Shown here piece after piece: positions 43,975 through 52,859 of a stretch of 64,000 nucleotides of DNA. This DNA is from Ruegeria_B marisflavi. GTDB taxonomy: Bacteria; Pseudomonadota; Alphaproteobacteria; Rhodobacterales; Rhodobacteraceae. Where the stretch lies: assembly GCF_025673445.1 (NCBI RefSeq), contig NZ_JAOVQN010000010.1, forward strand, positions 102,598-166,597, in the 5' to 3' direction. Each line of letters starts with the position of its first letter. The stretch's first letter is position 1. A program made the translations under genes and the position numbers. Under the pieces are notes generated by a model. It worked only from the letters and a program-made list of their open reading frames with translations. It did no database searches and was not told the origin of the DNA.

Positions 43975-44598
43975 TTATGGAAGGTACTCGTCTCGCCAGA
44001 GCAACACGATGTTGAACGAAATCGATATCCGTGCCTCGTGGCTGAGGTTTACATGCACCATGTGATGCAGAAAGGCAGGCCAGATCAGCATTTCGCCCCC
44101 CTGCGGCAGGATCCGGTGTTCGGGATCGACCTGCGGGTCGCCCTTGATCGCCAGCATGTTGGCCTGCGGGCGCGGGTCGAAAAAACTGATCGCGTTGGGG
44201 GTTCGGTCGCTGCGTCCCGGCGGTGCGTCCTCGCCTTGCGGGACCCGTACATAATAGGTGCCCGACAGCCAGGAATGCGGGTGGTTGTGCAGGTCGTGAT
44301 AGTCGCCGAACCGGTTCACGTTGGGTCAGGCCTGCACCCGGAAATCCAGCGGATAGTCGATGCCGGTGCCGCGCGCATAATCCAGAACCGCCCGCTCGAT
44401 ACAGGACTTGAGCCAGCCCAGCGCCGGATGCGGATGTGCGAAGAGATCACCCGACAGGTAGTCGGTGGTCATCTGGTCGTGCTCGGCATCCATCTGCTCG
44501 ATCAGCTGGGCAAGGATCGGGTTGGCCTGATCTGCCCCCGGCAAGCGGATCCGCATAAGATGAGTCGGCCAAAGCGCGGTAAAGTCCGGCGTGGTCAT
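43975..44598 (-). pseudogene. 2OG-Fe(II) oxygenase gene broken by an in-frame TGA
   Basis: One frame of 206 codons with an internal stop. From ATG 44598 (AAGGGA before it) the first part runs MTTPDFTALWPTHLMRIRLP to ...LDFRVQA, then TGA at 44326-44328 (codon 91), then PNVNRFGDYHDLHNHPHSWL to the end. The second part has the iron ligands in HNHPHS, LHHMVHVNLS and the 2OG-binding SHEARISISFN. The family usually has Trp at the stop position (QAW-P-N-V), so TGG has become TGA by one base. It could be a true recent pseudogene or a sequencing error. Both halves lie in the ruvB to ybgC run. Confidence 0.85.
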
Positions 44599-44639
44599 TC
44601 GTTCCCTTCCCCAAGACCGCGCCATTTTCTGGCGCCGGT

Positions 44640-45662
44640 TCAGAATAGCTCTGCCTGCCCCGGTGCGGAAGGTGCCGCAATTCCCAGATGGGTCCACGCC
44701 TTTTGCGCCAGCATGCGCCCGCGCGGCGTGCGCTGGATCAGCCCCTGTTGCAGCAGATAGGGCTCGATCACCTCTTCCAGCGAATCCCGGCTCTCGCTCA
44801 GCGCCGCCGACAGGGTCTCGATCCCCACCGGCCCGCCGCCGTAATTTTCGGCGATAAGCCGCAGATAGCGCCGATCGGCGCCGTCGAGGCCCAATTGATC
44901 CACCCCCAGCCGGGTCAGCGCGTGATCGGCCAGTTCGCGGGTGATGCGCCCGTCGCCTTCGACCACGGCGAAGTCGACGACCCGGCGTAGCAACCGCCCG
45001 GCGATCCGCGGGGTGCCGCGTGCGCGTCGCGCGATCTCGCGCGCGCCCGCCTCGTCGGCAGGCGCGCCCAGCTTGCGGGCATTGCGGGTGACAATCTCGA
45101 AAAGTTCGTCGACCGTGTAGAATAGCAGCCGGGTCGGAATGCCGAACCGGTCGCGCAAAGGGGTCGTCAACAGCCCCATCCGCGTGGTTGCCCCGACCAG
45201 GGTAAAGGGCTGCAACTCGATCCGCACCGTGCGCGCGGCAGGCCCGTCGCCGATCACCAGATCCAGTTCGAAATCTTCCATCGCGGGATAAAGAACCTCT
45301 TCGACCGCCGGGTTCAGCCGGTGAATCTCGTCGATAAACAAAACGTCGCGTGATTCCAGATTGGTCAGGATCGCCGCCAGATCGCCCGCCTTGGCCAGCA
45401 CGGGGCCCGATGTCATGCGGAAATTCACCCCCAGCTCGCGCGCCATGATCTGCGCCAGCGTGGTCTTGCCCAGACCCGGAGGTCCATGGAACAACGTGTG
45501 GTCCATCGCCTCGCCCCGTTGCCGGGCGGACTGGATAAAGATGCGCAGGTTCGCACGCGCCTCGGCCTGGCCGATGAACTCGCTCAGCGCCTGGGGACGC
45601 AGCGCGCGGTCGTTGTCCTCGGGCAGCGGTTCGGGCCGCAGGGTCGGGTCAGCGTCGATCAT
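44640..45662 (-). CDS. ruvB: Holliday junction helicase RuvB
   Basis: Hexameric AAA motor for branch migration of Holliday junctions. The 340-residue protein has Walker A FHGPPGLGKTTLAQIMA, Walker B VLFIDEIHRL and sensor GATTRMGLLTTPLRDRFG. The C-terminal winged helix contains TPRGRMLAQKAWTHLG. It follows ruvA in the order ruvC-ruvA-ruvB and is followed after 41 bases by the broken oxygenase gene. Confidence 0.98.
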   Translation of the reverse strand: MIDADPTLRPEPLPEDNDRALRPQALSEFIGQAEARANLRIFIQSARQRGEAMDHTLFHGPPGLGKTTLAQIMARELGVNFRMTSGPVLAKAGDLAAILTNLESRDVLFIDEIHRLNPAVEEVLYPAMEDFELDLVIGDGPAARTVRIELQPFTLVGATTRMGLLTTPLRDRFGIPTRLLFYTVDELFEIVTRNARKLGAPADEAGAREIARRARGTPRIAGRLLRRVVDFAVVEGDGRITRELADHALTRLGVDQLGLDGADRRYLRLIAENYGGGPVGIETLSAALSESRDSLEEVIEPYLLQQGLIQRTPRGRMLAQKAWTHLGIAAPSAPGQAELF

Positions 45663-45687
45663 CGGTCACCTTTGGCTCGGCTGCATG

Positions 45688-46362
45688 TCATGACTTGGGT
45701 GCCAGCAGTTTCAGCGCCGCCTTGATCAGCGCCGCCTCTCCCGCCTCCGGTGCCTCTGCCGCAGCCTGAGCGACGGCGCCTGCCGCGTCGGACGGGCCAT
45801 AGCCGAGGTTTGCCAGCGCCGACAATGCGCCCGCGGTTGCGGCGGCGGCACCGGTCGCAGCAGCGGGTTGCCGGCGGGCAGGTCGGGTCGGCTCTGGCGC
45901 CTCGATCACCTCTACTGCGCCCTCCATCGCCTGGGTCACCGTGCCGCCCATGGCCATGACGCCCGGCGCCTTATCCTTGAGGTCGAGAACGATGCGCTGC
46001 GCTGTCTTTGGACCCACACCCTTGGCCGATTTGACCGAGGCCCAATCGCCCAGCGCAATCGCCCGGCTCACCCCGTCGGGCCCCAGCGCGCCCAGGATCG
46101 CCAAGGACACCTTGGCGCCCACCCCCTGAACCGAGCACAACAGCCGGTGCCATTCCTTTTCCGCCAGCGACGGAAAGCCGTAGAGCTGCATCAGATCCTC
46201 GCGCACCACCATGTCGGTATAAAGTGCGACCACCTCGCCCACACCCGGCAAACCCGCCATGGTCCTGTCGGAGCAATAGACAATATACCCGACACCGCGC
46301 ACGTCGATCAGGATATGATCGGTCGCGCGATAGTCCAGCCGCCCGGTCAGCTTTCCGATCAT
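45688..46362 (-). CDS. ruvA: Holliday junction DNA-binding protein RuvA
   Basis: Tetrameric junction-binding partner of RuvB. The 224-residue protein starts MIGKLTGRLDYRATDHILI and has the helix-hairpin-helix motifs around LLCSVQGVGAKVSLAIL and VKSAKGVGPKTAQRIVLDLK. An alanine-rich linker leads to the C-terminal RuvB-binding domain (ALANLGYGPSDAAGAV). Its ATG overlaps the ruvC stop. Confidence 0.97.
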   Translation of the reverse strand: MIGKLTGRLDYRATDHILIDVRGVGYIVYCSDRTMAGLPGVGEVVALYTDMVVREDLMQLYGFPSLAEKEWHRLLCSVQGVGAKVSLAILGALGPDGVSRAIALGDWASVKSAKGVGPKTAQRIVLDLKDKAPGVMAMGGTVTQAMEGAVEVIEAPEPTRPARRQPAAATGAAAATAGALSALANLGYGPSDAAGAVAQAAAEAPEAGEAALIKAALKLLAPKS

Positions 46363-46856
46363 GCGCGCACCTCCCTCAGGCTCAATGCCTTCGCTCCGCC
46401 GTAATAGGCGTGACAGATGGCGATGGCCAGCGCGTCTGCCGCATCTGCGCCCTTGGGCAGGCAGCCCGGCAATTGCAGCTTGACCATATGGATGATCTGT
46501 TCCTTTTCGGCGTGCCCGACACCGACCACCGTTTTCTTGACCCGGTTCGGTGCGTATTCCCCCACCGGCAGGCCGGCCTGCGCCAGTGTCAGCAATGCCA
46601 CTCCGCGCGCCTGGCCCAGCTTGAGCGTACCAGCACCGTCCTTGTTAACGAATGTCTGTTCGATGGCGGCCTGATCGGGCTGGTACTCGGCGATCACCTC
46701 GACAATCTGGTTGTGCAGCGACAACAGGCGCTCTCCCAGATCGTCGCCGTCGGAACGGCACAACCCGTTTGCAACATGGCTCAGGCGGCTTCCCTTCGAT
46801 TCGATCACGCCCCAGCCCAATGTCCTGAGCCCCGGATCGATGCCAAGTATGCGCAT
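46359..46856 (-). CDS. ruvC: Holliday junction endonuclease RuvC
   Basis: Resolvase that cuts Holliday junctions. The 165-residue protein has the catalytic Asp7 in ILGIDPGLRTLGWG, the second acidic residue in AAIEQTFVNKD, and the C-terminal ADAADALAIAICHA with the last catalytic aspartates. First gene of the long minus-strand run to ftsH. Confidence 0.97.
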   Translation of the reverse strand: MRILGIDPGLRTLGWGVIESKGSRLSHVANGLCRSDGDDLGERLLSLHNQIVEVIAEYQPDQAAIEQTFVNKDGAGTLKLGQARGVALLTLAQAGLPVGEYAPNRVKKTVVGVGHAEKEQIIHMVKLQLPGCLPKGADAADALAIAICHAYYGGAKALSLREVRA

Positions 46857-47188
46857 GCTGCCGCCCTGTTCTGCTCTTTTTTGAAACTTTTCTCACGAAC
46901 TAGCACGAAACAAGAACATTATCCAAGGGAATTGCGCTCACTCTCGTTTTCGACCCCTCGGGGTTCGTTTGCGTCATCACGCTCAAAAGCGACATGCTGC
47001 AATGCAGAAAACGACATGTTTGAAAGCCGATTTTCACCAATGTTTCAAAGGTATTTCAGTGATTTTGACCTATGTCGAAAACGCATGCCGACCTTGCAGT
47101 TTCTGCACTTGCGCGGTTCTAAACGACCCCCTAGATGCCCGCTACAACAAACGATCACGACTTAACGTCTACGACAAGGACACAGAAA
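46857..47188 (+). other. Intergenic region between ruvC and the DUF1127 gene
   Basis: These 332 bases separate divergent genes and must hold promoters for both. The part from 46860 to 47090 is AT-richer than the genes. Open frames here start and stop without codon bias or ribosome sites and are not called. No clear operator or RNA gene was found. Confidence 0.5.
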
Positions 47189-47407
47189 ATGGCTGCACTG
47201 GACACCACCCGCACCATCACTGGCTCGAACGGCCTCGTTGGCCGGATCGCAGCCGTTTACAACGCAATCGCGACCGCAATCGTCGAATGGAACGACGCGC
47301 GCGTCACACGCAACGCCCTGGCTGAGCTTTCGGACCGTGAACTGGAAGACATCGGCCTGACCCGCAGCGACATCGACGCCATTGCCGCAGGCAAAGGCGG
47401 TTTCTGA
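47189..47407 (+). CDS. DUF1127 small protein
   Basis: A 72-residue protein with the DUF1127 C-terminal motif ALAELSDRELEDIGLTRSDI. AAGGA precedes the ATG at 47189 with good spacing; the frame extends 18 codons upstream without a ribosome site. DUF1127 proteins are widespread small alphaproteobacterial proteins, some linked to stress, phosphate or RNA metabolism; a role here is not shown. Here it has its own promoter region and a strong terminator, which suggests a highly expressed single-gene unit. Confidence 0.9.
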   Translation: MAALDTTRTITGSNGLVGRIAAVYNAIATAIVEWNDARVTRNALAELSDRELEDIGLTRSDIDAIAAGKGGF

Positions 47408-47440
47408 CCGGATTTCCCGACCTCCCTCTCGGGCGAAAGA

Positions 47441-47478
47441 AAACGCCGCATGCCGATAGTCCGCATGCGGCGTTTTTT
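47441..47478 (+). terminator. Strong terminator after the DUF1127 gene
   Basis: Perfect 13-bp stem AAACGCCGCATGC with GCATGCGGCGTTT and a nine-base loop, continuing into six T on the plus strand. On the minus strand there is a TTTC run too, so it may also serve the convergent gene ending at 47494. Confidence 0.9.
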
Positions 47479-47493
47479 CTGCCGAGGGAAAAC

Positions 47494-47838
47494 TCAGCGC
47501 AGAACCGGGCCAATTTGCTCCGCAAGAAACACGCTCAGCGGATCGGGCTTCATGACCCAGGCACCAGCCTGTTCCACCGCCGTTCCGCCAGCAAGTCGCT
47601 CGACGCGGTAACCGTAGGTATCGCTCCCCAAACTTGCGAGCAGAAACCCTTTGAAAATGAAAATGCTGGCAACGATCAGCAGCAAAGCCCGAACCGGAAG
47701 CTTGATTCCGCTACGCCGTGGCTTCATCTCGATCAAGCCGTCTTTACGAACCCTACCATAGTATCCACGAGACATGGCCTCGTGCTTTTTGGTCAAACGA
47801 CGGACCCGGTGGTCAAAGTCGATACGGTTATCGACCAT
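47494..47838 (-). CDS. Small single-span membrane protein, unknown
   Basis: A 114-residue protein with a basic N-terminal half (HRVRRLTKKHEAMSRGYYGR), one membrane helix (about residues 50-70, VRALLLIVASIFIFKGFLLA) and a short periplasmic C-terminus. GGAGG lies 6 bases before the ATG at 47838, which is preferred to an ATG four codons earlier. I do not recognise a family. It is convergent with the DUF1127 gene and 99 bases upstream of it lies the end of prmA. Confidence 0.8.
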   Translation of the reverse strand: MVDNRIDFDHRVRRLTKKHEAMSRGYYGRVRKDGLIEMKPRRSGIKLPVRALLLIVASIFIFKGFLLASLGSDTYGYRVERLAGGTAVEQAGAWVMKPDPLSVFLAEQIGPVLR

Positions 47839-47937
47839 GGCAGCCTCCATACACTGGCCCCCACCAGCGTTGAAACTAAGGTACGATCAAATTTGGGCAA
47901 AACCAAGACCTACGCCTAAAATGCCTCTAAAACTGGA

Positions 47938-48816
47938 CTAAATTGCGACATTTTTGGACAGCAGCAGCGTCGTCCAGTCACCAATCTTTTCCCGTTCCAC
48001 CAGATTGGTTCCAACCCGTGAATAAACCTCTATCACTTCATCTGCCTGTTCGTTCAGGATACCCGACAGAATCGCGTATCCACCCTCGCGCAGATGCGCC
48101 GCGACATCCGGGGCAAGGGCCACAAGCGGTCCTTTGAGGATATTTGCGAATATCAGGTCATAGGGGGCATGTGCGCCAAGCTCGGGATGATCAAATCCCG
48201 CTGCTTCCAGGCATGTGACCCTGCCCGCCATCCCGTTCGCCTTCAGGTTTGCCTCTGCCACCTCGACCGCGACGGCGTCGATGTCCGAGGCCAGCATGTC
48301 GCCGTCCCAGACCCGTGCGGCGGCCATGGCCAAAACGGCTGTGCCGCAGCCGATATCGGCCACCTTGCGCGCCTCGAACCCTTGCGCGATCAACCGATCG
48401 AGCGCGCGCAGGCAGCCGAGAGTCGTTCCGTGATGTCCAGTACCAAAGGCCATCGACGCCTCGATCAAAAGCGGGATGCGGTCGGCAGTCACCTTGTCGG
48501 CATCATGGCTGCCATAAACAAAGAACCGCCCGGCCTCCACCGGGGACAGTTCGCGTTTGACATGGGCGACCCAGTCCGTCTCGGGCAGTTCCGACACGAC
48601 AAAGGGCTGTGCCCCATACGCGGCCGCCAGCAGCGCCAGCCCGGCGGCGTCGGGTGTTTCGGTGAAATACCCTCCGACCTCCCAAAGGCCGGAGTCATCC
48701 TCCAGTTCAAACACGCCCACGCCTGTCGGTTCCGGGGTCAGCTTCTCCATGGCCTCGCCCAGCGCCTCGGCCTGGGATTTGCCGGTCAGAGTTGTCAGCG
48801 CGGTAAAGGTGGGCAT
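47938..48816 (-). CDS. prmA: Ribosomal protein L11 methyltransferase PrmA
   Basis: Trimethylates ribosomal protein L11 with S-adenosylmethionine. The 292-residue protein has the substrate/SAM motif EASMAFGTGHHGTTLGCLRA, the class I signature VADIGCGTAVLAMAAARVW, and FANILKGPLVALAP. The ATG overlaps the stop codon of the MATE gene upstream, so the two are coupled although functionally unrelated. Confidence 0.95.
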   Translation of the reverse strand: MPTFTALTTLTGKSQAEALGEAMEKLTPEPTGVGVFELEDDSGLWEVGGYFTETPDAAGLALLAAAYGAQPFVVSELPETDWVAHVKRELSPVEAGRFFVYGSHDADKVTADRIPLLIEASMAFGTGHHGTTLGCLRALDRLIAQGFEARKVADIGCGTAVLAMAAARVWDGDMLASDIDAVAVEVAEANLKANGMAGRVTCLEAAGFDHPELGAHAPYDLIFANILKGPLVALAPDVAAHLREGGYAILSGILNEQADEVIEVYSRVGTNLVEREKIGDWTTLLLSKNVAI

Positions 48817-50210
48817 CAGCGTCTCCTGTATCTGTCGGGATGCGCGTAGGGCCGCGGCGGCGCAAGGTCAAGCGGTGGAAGCATCTGGCGGCCAAGCCCG
48901 ATGACGAAGCGCCAGCCCCAATAGGCCGCCCCCAGCCCGACAACCAGGCTGCACAACGCCTGGGCAAAGATCACCCCCTCGGCCCCGTAAAGACCCGCAA
49001 GCCATAGCGCGGCCGGAAGCGTCAGCACTCCGTCGCGTAGCCAATTGGTCAGCGTTGCTCGGCGAGCCTTGCCAAGTGCATTGAACGCCGCGTTCGACAC
49101 GAAGAGCAGCGAGGCAAACACAAAACCGCCCGCGCCCACATGGGTAAAGGCACGCAGCACCTCTTGCGCCGGGCCTTGCAGATCGAACACCGCGCCGATC
49201 CCCGGTGCGGCCGCGCTGAGCACCGCCCACATGATCAGAGTGTAGCCAACCCCGAACAGCACCGCGTCCCGATACGTCGACCGCAAACGCGCGTGTTCGC
49301 GCGCGCCGAAGTTCTGGCCAAAGATACCGCCGATAGCGCCTGCCAGCGAGAAGATACCGCCAAAGGCCACGACCGTCAGCCGCCCGACAACCGCCCAGCC
49401 TGCCATTGCCTGATCACCGAACTGCGCCATGACCGAGGTCAGGATGTAATTGCCGACCGGAGCAGCCAATTGGGTCAGGATCGCCGCGACGGCAATCGCC
49501 ATAAACGGCCGAAGCGTTCCCATCACGTCACGCCGCCGGGGCCGCGCCAGCAGGTCGTGCGGCCCGGTGGCAAAGCGAAACGCCATCCCCAGCATGACGA
49601 AGCGCGACAGCACGACGCCCAGCGCGGCGCCGTCCAGCCCCATGCCAAGACCATATATCAGGAACGGGTCGATCACCATCGCGACCCCGCCGGAAGTCAG
49701 GGTTACCGACATCGAGCGTACCCCGTCGCCTTCGGCGCGCAGCGCGCCATTGGCCACCATTCCCGCCGCCATCACGCCCAGCGAGGGCACCGTCATCGCT
49801 AGATACCGTGCCGCCAACGCCGCCGTCTCGCCGGTTGCGCCGGACAGGCCGACGATCTGGTCGCGAAACACAAAGATAAGCAGACCAACAAGGCTCTGGA
49901 CACCAAAGGCGATCATCATCGCGCTGGTGGCGTGTCGCCGGGCCAGGCCACGTCGCCCCTGCCCGATCCCGCGCGAGACAAGTGCCACCGCTCCGATCAT
50001 CAGCCCGATGCCAACGCTGACCGACAGGAACTGGATGGCAAAGGAAAAGCCAATCGCTGCCATCAGGCGCGGCTCGCCCAGCCGCGAGATCCAGTAGAGA
50101 TTGGCGGCATCCACCAGAAATACAAAGGTGATGCCCATGGCGCCGGTCAGGGTCATCCGGACCACGTGCCCCATGGTCGAGCCGCTCAGGAACCTCCCGC
50201 GCCGCTCCAT
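48816..50210 (-). CDS. MATE family efflux transporter
   Basis: Twelve-helix multidrug/toxic compound extrusion transporter of 464 residues. It has the repeated MATE layout: an N-terminal half starting FLSGSTMGHVVRMTLTGAMG and a second half starting about residue 240 (IAVAAILTQLAAPVGNYIL). GGAG precedes the ATG. It sits between an MFS transporter (6 bases away) and prmA. The drug or metabolite exported cannot be read from the sequence. Confidence 0.92.
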   Translation of the reverse strand: MERRGRFLSGSTMGHVVRMTLTGAMGITFVFLVDAANLYWISRLGEPRLMAAIGFSFAIQFLSVSVGIGLMIGAVALVSRGIGQGRRGLARRHATSAMMIAFGVQSLVGLLIFVFRDQIVGLSGATGETAALAARYLAMTVPSLGVMAAGMVANGALRAEGDGVRSMSVTLTSGGVAMVIDPFLIYGLGMGLDGAALGVVLSRFVMLGMAFRFATGPHDLLARPRRRDVMGTLRPFMAIAVAAILTQLAAPVGNYILTSVMAQFGDQAMAGWAVVGRLTVVAFGGIFSLAGAIGGIFGQNFGAREHARLRSTYRDAVLFGVGYTLIMWAVLSAAAPGIGAVFDLQGPAQEVLRAFTHVGAGGFVFASLLFVSNAAFNALGKARRATLTNWLRDGVLTLPAALWLAGLYGAEGVIFAQALCSLVVGLGAAYWGWRFVIGLGRQMLPPLDLAPPRPYAHPDRYRRR

Positions 50211-50216
50211 CCGCGC

Positions 50217-51449
50217 CTACTCCGCCGGGACGGGTGCGTATTTCGACAGCACCGTTTCGTTGCCCGGTTCGGGATGGCGGGGAATGAGCAGTGACAGCGC
50301 CAGGGAACACAGTGCCATCAAAGCAGCCAGACCAAACACCGCCGAGGGTGACACCACCCACAAAAGACCCAGCAGCACCGGCAGGAACACCGCCGCGATA
50401 TGGTTAATGGTAAAGGCCACAGCAGCCGTGGGGGCGATATCCGCAGGGTCGGCGATCTTCTGGAAATAGGTCTTCAGCGCCAGCGCCAGGGCGAACAGGA
50501 TATGATCGATCACATAGAGAACCGCCGCGATCATCACGCCCCAGCCGAACCAGTAGATGCCGCCGTAACAGGCAAAGACCAGCGCCAGCCCCGAATATTC
50601 GAATATCAGCGTGCGCCGTTCCCCGAACCGCGCCACCGCCCGGCCCAGCATCGGCGCCGCGATCATGTTGATCACCAGGTTGACCAGGTACAGGCCGGTG
50701 AGTTCATGGACGTCGAAGCCGAACTTCTCGACCATCATAAACCCTGCAAATACAACGAAAATCTGCCGCCTGGCACCCGCCATGAACTGGAGCAGGTAAT
50801 AGAGCCAGTAGCGTCGGCGCAGCACCAGTTTCCTGACCTGCGGGGTCGGGGCCTCGAACTGCGGATAGGCCAAAAGACAGAACAGAGCCATCACCGCCGT
50901 CAGCCCGCCTGCCGCCATGAACACGGTGTTATAGCTCAGCTCGAACCGGTCCCAGGTCAGCACGATCAGCCCATAGATCACCAGCGTCGAGGCCGAGCCG
51001 GTGGCGACCAGCCATCCCAGCACCTGCGGCGCCCGGTCCTTGGGCAGCCATTGCAGTTGCAGCGACTGGTTGACCGTCTCGTAATAGTGAAAGCCGATCG
51101 AGCTGAAAAGCGTCACCATCAAAAGCCCACCGAGGCTTGGGAACCACGCGGTGACGGCCGTCGCGACGCCCAGAAGGATCAATGAAACAAGGCCCAAAAC
51201 CTGTTCGCGCATCACCAGCAGCACGGCGATCACGCCGATGGCCAGGAAGCCCGGGATCTCGCGCACCGTGTGCAAAAGGCCGATGTCGGCACCGTCGAAA
51301 TTTGCGGCTTCGATCACAAAATTGTTGAGCAGCGCGCTCCAGGCGTTGAAGGCAATGGGCATGGTCATCGCCATCACGAATAAAAGCGTGATGGGGCGGC
51401 GCCAGAACGGCAGGCTTTGCGCCTCGGACAGGGGAACGAGCGATCTCAT
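50217..51449 (-). CDS. MFS transporter
   Basis: A 410-residue major facilitator protein with about twelve hydrophobic segments, starting after a short polar N-terminus (MRSLVPLSEAQSLPFWRRP). Motifs include LQWLPKDRAPQVLGWLVATG and GRAVARFGERRTLIFEYSG (the second-half loop motif). The substrate is unknown. It is followed 6 bases later by the MATE gene, so the pair may be one export operon, and is divergent from the YeeE-type transporter with the repeat-bearing region between them. Confidence 0.9.
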   Translation of the reverse strand: MRSLVPLSEAQSLPFWRRPITLLFVMAMTMPIAFNAWSALLNNFVIEAANFDGADIGLLHTVREIPGFLAIGVIAVLLVMREQVLGLVSLILLGVATAVTAWFPSLGGLLMVTLFSSIGFHYYETVNQSLQLQWLPKDRAPQVLGWLVATGSASTLVIYGLIVLTWDRFELSYNTVFMAAGGLTAVMALFCLLAYPQFEAPTPQVRKLVLRRRYWLYYLLQFMAGARRQIFVVFAGFMMVEKFGFDVHELTGLYLVNLVINMIAAPMLGRAVARFGERRTLIFEYSGLALVFACYGGIYWFGWGVMIAAVLYVIDHILFALALALKTYFQKIADPADIAPTAAVAFTINHIAAVFLPVLLGLLWVVSPSAVFGLAALMALCSLALSLLIPRHPEPGNETVLSKYAPVPAE

Positions 51450-51548
51450 AAATTTCCTCTACGCCCAATCCAGGACCTTGGCGAGCAGAAAGCCGGGGGC
51501 GCACACAGACCTTGCGCCGATGCGCAGAACCGCCGCCGTGGTTGCAAA

Positions 51549-51595
51549 TTGACCGTTTTGTACCGGTCCCGAGCCATGGTTTGACCGTTTTGTAC
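51549..51595. promoter_or_regulatory. Two identical 15-bp direct repeats
   Basis: TTGACCGTTTTGTAC occurs at 51549-51563 and again, perfectly, at 51581-51595, 32 bp apart, which is three turns of DNA. They lie between the divergent MFS and YeeE genes, 90-136 bases before the YeeE start. This spacing on the same face of the helix is typical of paired sites for one regulator. The TTGACC could also serve as a -35 element. Confidence 0.6.
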
Positions 51596-51684
51596 AGGGC
51601 TTTCGCGCCCGGGATGATATAAATCAAATCAAACATCGGAATGTGTTTCTATAAGTCATCAACCGGAATCGGATGGAGTCCGCC

Positions 51685-52749
51685 ATGGATATCGTCAGCC
51701 TTGTCGAGCGCATCGGCGAAGCCCCCACCGCCGCTCTGTTCGGTCTGATCACCGGCATCACCTTTGGCGTTGCCGCGCAGCGGTCCCGCTTCTGCCTGCG
51801 TGCCGCCACGGTGGAGTTTGCCCGTGGCCAGATGGGCGACAAGGTGGCGGTCTGGCTACTGACCTTTTCGACCGCGTTGGTCTGGGTGCAGGCGGCGCAG
51901 CTGACCGGGCTGATGAACTCCGCCGATGCCCGCATGATGGCGGTGCCCGGCAGCTGGTCGGGGGCGATCATCGGCGGGTTGATGTTCGGCGCCGGTATGG
52001 TGCTGGCGCGCGGATGTTCGGGGCGCTTGCTGGTGCTGGCGGCGACCGGCAACCTGCGCTCGGTGGTGTCGGGGCTGATCTTTGCGGTGGTGGCGCAGAT
52101 GAGCCTGTCGGGTCTGTTGTCGCCGCTGCGCGACAAGCTGGCGGCGCTGTGGATCACCGAGGGCGGGCGCAACATGAACCTGCTCTCCACCTTTGGCCTG
52201 CCGGAATACGGCGGTCTGGTGCTGGGCCTGATGTGCGCGGTGGTGGCGCTGGTAATCGCGCGCCGCAACGAGATTGGCGCCGCAAGGCTGGTCTTTGCCT
52301 CGGGCGTGGGGTTTGCCGTCGCGCTGGGCTGGGTGCTGACCTATGCGCTTAGCCAGGTGGCCTTTGAACCGGTGCAGATCGAAAGCGCCACCTTTACCGG
52401 CCCCTCGGCGCATACGCTGATGTTCTTTCTCGACCGCAACGCGGTACTGGAGTTCGACGTCGGGCTGGTTCCGGGCGTGTTCATCGGCGCAATGATCGCG
52501 GCGGCGCTGGCAGGAGAGATGAAAATCCAGGCCTTTGACGGGCCGGTCACCATGCGCAAGGCGATGATCGGCGCGGCGCTGATGGGGTTCGGCGGCATGC
52601 TGGCGGGTGGATGCGCGATTGGTGCGGGCGTGACCGGCGGTTCGATCTTTGTCGGTACCGCCTGGGCGGCGCTGTTTTTCATGTGGGTGGGGGCCATGGC
52701 CACCGATTTCCTGATCGACCAGCGCGCCACCAGCTCCAGGGCCGCCTAG
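51685..52749 (+). CDS. YeeE/YedE family sulfur-type transporter
   Basis: A 354-residue inner-membrane protein with about ten helices and duplicated YeeE/YedE domains. Conserved cysteine/glycine motifs are RSRFCLRAAT, ARGCSGRLLVLAATGN and GGCAIGAGVTGGS, those used for thiosulfate or related sulfur uptake in characterised members. The ATG at 51685 has GGAG 7 bases before; an ATG four codons earlier is less likely. It heads a plus-strand group with a secreted-repeat protein and an ECF sigma/anti-sigma pair. The transported compound (thiosulfate, polysulfide or selenium compound) is inference. Confidence 0.88.
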   Translation: MDIVSLVERIGEAPTAALFGLITGITFGVAAQRSRFCLRAATVEFARGQMGDKVAVWLLTFSTALVWVQAAQLTGLMNSADARMMAVPGSWSGAIIGGLMFGAGMVLARGCSGRLLVLAATGNLRSVVSGLIFAVVAQMSLSGLLSPLRDKLAALWITEGGRNMNLLSTFGLPEYGGLVLGLMCAVVALVIARRNEIGAARLVFASGVGFAVALGWVLTYALSQVAFEPVQIESATFTGPSAHTLMFFLDRNAVLEFDVGLVPGVFIGAMIAAALAGEMKIQAFDGPVTMRKAMIGAALMGFGGMLAGGCAIGAGVTGGSIFVGTAWAALFFMWVGAMATDFLIDQRATSSRAA

Positions 52750-52811
52750 GCGCGCGATCACGAAAACGCGAGGTCGGGGATTATTTACGGCGCGGTGGCG
52801 TCCTTTGTTCT

Positions 52812-52841
52812 GCCGGTTGCATGAGGCGCCGGTTGCATGAG
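52812..52841 (+). repeat. 14-bp tandem repeat upstream of the secreted-repeat gene
   Basis: GCCGGTTGCATGAG is present twice with a period of 16 bases (52812-52825 and 52828-52841), just before the ribosome site of the gene at 52860. It may be a sigma or repressor site, or a recent small duplication. Confidence 0.5.
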
Positions 52842-52859
52842 ATCAGAAGGACACCCGAT

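Noticed and set aside
44326..44328. TGA as a selenocysteine codon
   Set aside because: The family has Trp at this place, no stem-loop of SECIS type was seen just after the codon, and no selenium genes are near. A TGG to TGA change is simpler.
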